In this document: in pieces, positions 61,894 to 64,000 of the stretch
Layout of the letters: the number at the start of each line of letters is the position of its first letter
How positions within the stretch are numbered: the stretch's first letter is position 1
Assembly: GCA_944739405.2 (NCBI GenBank)
Contig: OX123190.2
Coordinates: 83,519,086 to 83,583,085 of the forward strand
Reading direction: 5' to 3'
DNA: 64,000 bases
Origin: Euclidia mi
Taxonomy: Eukaryota > Arthropoda > Insecta > Lepidoptera > Erebidae
Notes under the pieces: model-generated
Database searches by the model: none
Told to the model about the DNA's origin: nothing
What the model saw: the letters and a program-made list of their open reading frames with translations, nothing else
Program-made: the position numbers and the translations under genes

Positions 61894-63397
61894 TGCCTCT
61901 GCCCGGATTGGGTTAGATACTACCTATGTAAGCTGCTGTATTACTTTTTGATGTTAGCTCAATTGGCTGGATGTAATATGCGATTGGGTGTTGTATTTGC
62001 GATGGGATTCGACGATTTCGCTGTATTGTTATTGGAAGGTCAAATATTGCTATCGTAAAGGTGTACATACCTGTGAATAGAATAGGGGCTATCATGAATT
62101 TATGAATAGTCTTGTATTTGAGCAATTCTTGGATTAATATTGTGAAAGAATCGAATGCGTAAATGTCCAAATTAGTGGGCCACCAATCAGTGATAAGTTA
62201 GGCACAAAATCTAGAGACCTGCCTTCGCCAGACGGATGTTCTACTGTACTGCTCGAAAACTGAGCTGTTTTTGAGCTCTACATCTTTTTTCACTGTTTCC
62301 CTTTCTTGTTTGACACTCCGAAAGAACGCTCCCCTTGCTCGATAGCCCAAAAGCACAATCTCAACTCGACGGTTTGAAAGTTGTATGACATACATAAGCT
62401 TTCAAGTGTTAACGTACGTAATAAAATAGAAATAATTGCAGAAACAGTTAAAACATTAAATCCAATTTAAATATGATGTTATACGAACAAACATCCAATA
62501 AATATCGTGTACGACGGCACTAATTTATAACTATATTGCATGTGAGCTGACTGTTTTAAAAAAGATAATACTTATGAGAATTTTAAATAGGATTTTACTA
62601 CTAATTACAATGGATAATTCATTTTATTAGTCTTGTGCCAAAGAAATTATAGCTCAATTAAAGTAATGTCATAGAAAGCAGCTTACAGGTGAAATAAGGG
62701 TTGTTTTTTAAAAGGTTACAATTGACACTCCAAGGCCTATGGTAAAGATATATATATTATTAAAGCTGTAATTTGTACCCGTTGTCTGCAGGCACTTTTA
62801 GGGCCGGTGAGGCACTTTAAACAACCTATACTAATAACCACATAATTGTACATGTAGTGTTTCTATGTAGAAGTTTAATAAAATATTTTTCTTTCTTTCT
62901 TTTCTATATAACTTTCAAATTGTACGCGATTTAAACAAATCTACTACCGATGCTTTCAAACATGAGCGACATGGTTGTTTGAGGAGCATTATCGGCGGTA
63001 AATTACTCCCCATTCGGCATGTGAACCGCGCAGCAATCAACCGCCGCAATCACATTGACGTAATGTTTCAATACTACCGTTTACTACGTATTAACCGTTC
63101 GATATTAGCGGCGGTGTTCACTATCGTACTAATATTTATGATACCGGTTTTAATATATTTTTTAAATTGATTTTGCTATCGTATTTGCACGTAGGACATC
63201 AGTCTGAAAATAGATGTGAATATGTTAAATCTTCCTCCTGTCGGCAAGAAGGGGTGCTGTCCTTATGTGTATCGGATATCGCGACAAAGGATAAAATATT
63301 TGTATAATCTATACTACTGCAAATATTTATCGAAATCTGTTCAAGAGTTTTGCGTAGAAGAGTAACAAACATTAATTCACAAACTACAAACATTCGT
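61894..63397. other. No recognised feature (about 1.5 kb)
   Basis: ORFs at 61913-62170, 62198-62395 and 62979-63170 have no motif. A CTTTCTTTCTTT run lies at about 62891. No shared repeat. Confidence 0.45.
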
Positions 63398-63932
63398 TTT
63401 TAGGGTTTCGTACCTAAAGGTACCGTAAAGGAAAAAATCGGAACCCTATTACTAAGCCTCCGCTGTCTGTGTCTGTACGTCTGTCTGTCTGTCACCAGGC
63501 TGTATCTCATAAACCGTGATAGCTAGAAAGCTGAAATTTTCACAAATTATGTATTTCGGTTGCCGCTTTAAAAACAATTAATACTAAAAATAAAAAAAAA
63601 TATTAAGGTGGGGTTCCATACAAAAAACGTGTTTTTTTCGTATTTTTTGCTCAAAATTACTAACTGTTACAGGAAGACGCTTTAAATTTTCACAGAATAT
63701 GTAGTTCTATATTACCTTTCAAAATAAATAATGAAATAAAAAAAGTCAATAATAAACGAGGAGTCCCATACAACAAACGTAATTTTTAAGCAATATGTTA
63801 CTCGATCTTAATAAACAGGTAGAAACTTAAAAAGTATTTAAATATACATACAACGAACGTGATTTTGTTTTATAGATGATGGTACGGAACCCTTCGTGCG
63901 CGAGTCCGACTCGCACTTGCCCAATTTTTATA
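63398..63932 (+). repeat. AGGGTTYCGTACC-ended element, long copy
   Basis: TTTTTAGGGTTTCGTACCTA at the left and GGTACGGAACCCTTCGTGCG, then GAGTCCGACTCGCACTTG at the right. The interior contains TCTGTCTGTCTGTCACCAGG and two GTGGGGT(T/C)CCATACA words. The 3378-3616 copy lacks most of the left interior. Non-coding. Confidence 0.72.
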
Positions 63933-64000
63933 ATAGTAGTTAGACGATCACATGATTGAGACCCGATACGCATAAATTATGTAATTTTGTTATTACCTTA

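Overview
The window looks like intergenic or intronic DNA from a moth or butterfly (ditrysian Lepidoptera). The reasons are its A+T-rich composition, the lack of any conserved multi-exon protein gene, and a repeat set I associate with lepidopteran genomes: tRNA-derived SINEs, short Helitron-like elements with TCTAYAC...CTAG ends, elements bounded by an AGGGTTCCGTACC inverted repeat, and LINE 3' ends with (GAT)n or (ATGT)n tails. Family names below (SINE-A, B, C, D, F, MITE-N and so on) are working labels made for this window, not database names.

Layout. 0-16 kb: SINE and MITE copies in otherwise featureless A+T-rich DNA, including a PIF/Harbinger-type MITE at 4.0 kb. 16-18 kb: a palindromic element carrying a 721-bp piggyBac deletion derivative with TTAA duplications. 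18-29 kb: RTE-type LINE tips, SINEs, and a MITE broken by a hAT-like insertion. 29.4-34.2 kb: a tandem segmental duplication whose two copies carry different later insertions. 34-42 kb: SINEs and a short RTE copy with target-site duplications (TSDs). 42.6-43.65 kb: a decayed P-element/THAP9-like transposase. 45-49.5 kb: the only plausible host-gene signals, namely a four-unit heat-shock element, a TATA box, a non-coding first exon with a splice donor, and a candidate 57-bp second exon with an ATG. 53.0-55.1 kb: a 5'-truncated LINE with an intact 661-codon reverse-transcriptase ORF and perfect TSDs. 55.7-58.8 kb: a 3-kb inverted-repeat element hosting R1-type and RTE-type LINE debris, the latter interrupted by a SINE. 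59.9-61.9 kb: a 2-kb hAT-like element with 8-bp TSDs hosting a SINE inside a SINE. 63.4-63.9 kb: another AGGGTTYCGTACC element.

How the parts relate. The 3' ends of the RTE-type LINE copies and of all SINE-A copies share one module (CTCTGCCTACCCC, a short GC stem, then GGCGTGAGT.TAT). This suggests that the LINE machinery mobilises the SINE. Many insertions have TSDs I could read by eye, so relative ages can be ordered. No CRISPR, operon or prokaryotic feature is present, and none of the tRNA-like sequences appears to be a functional tRNA gene. Most of the window codes for nothing I can support.
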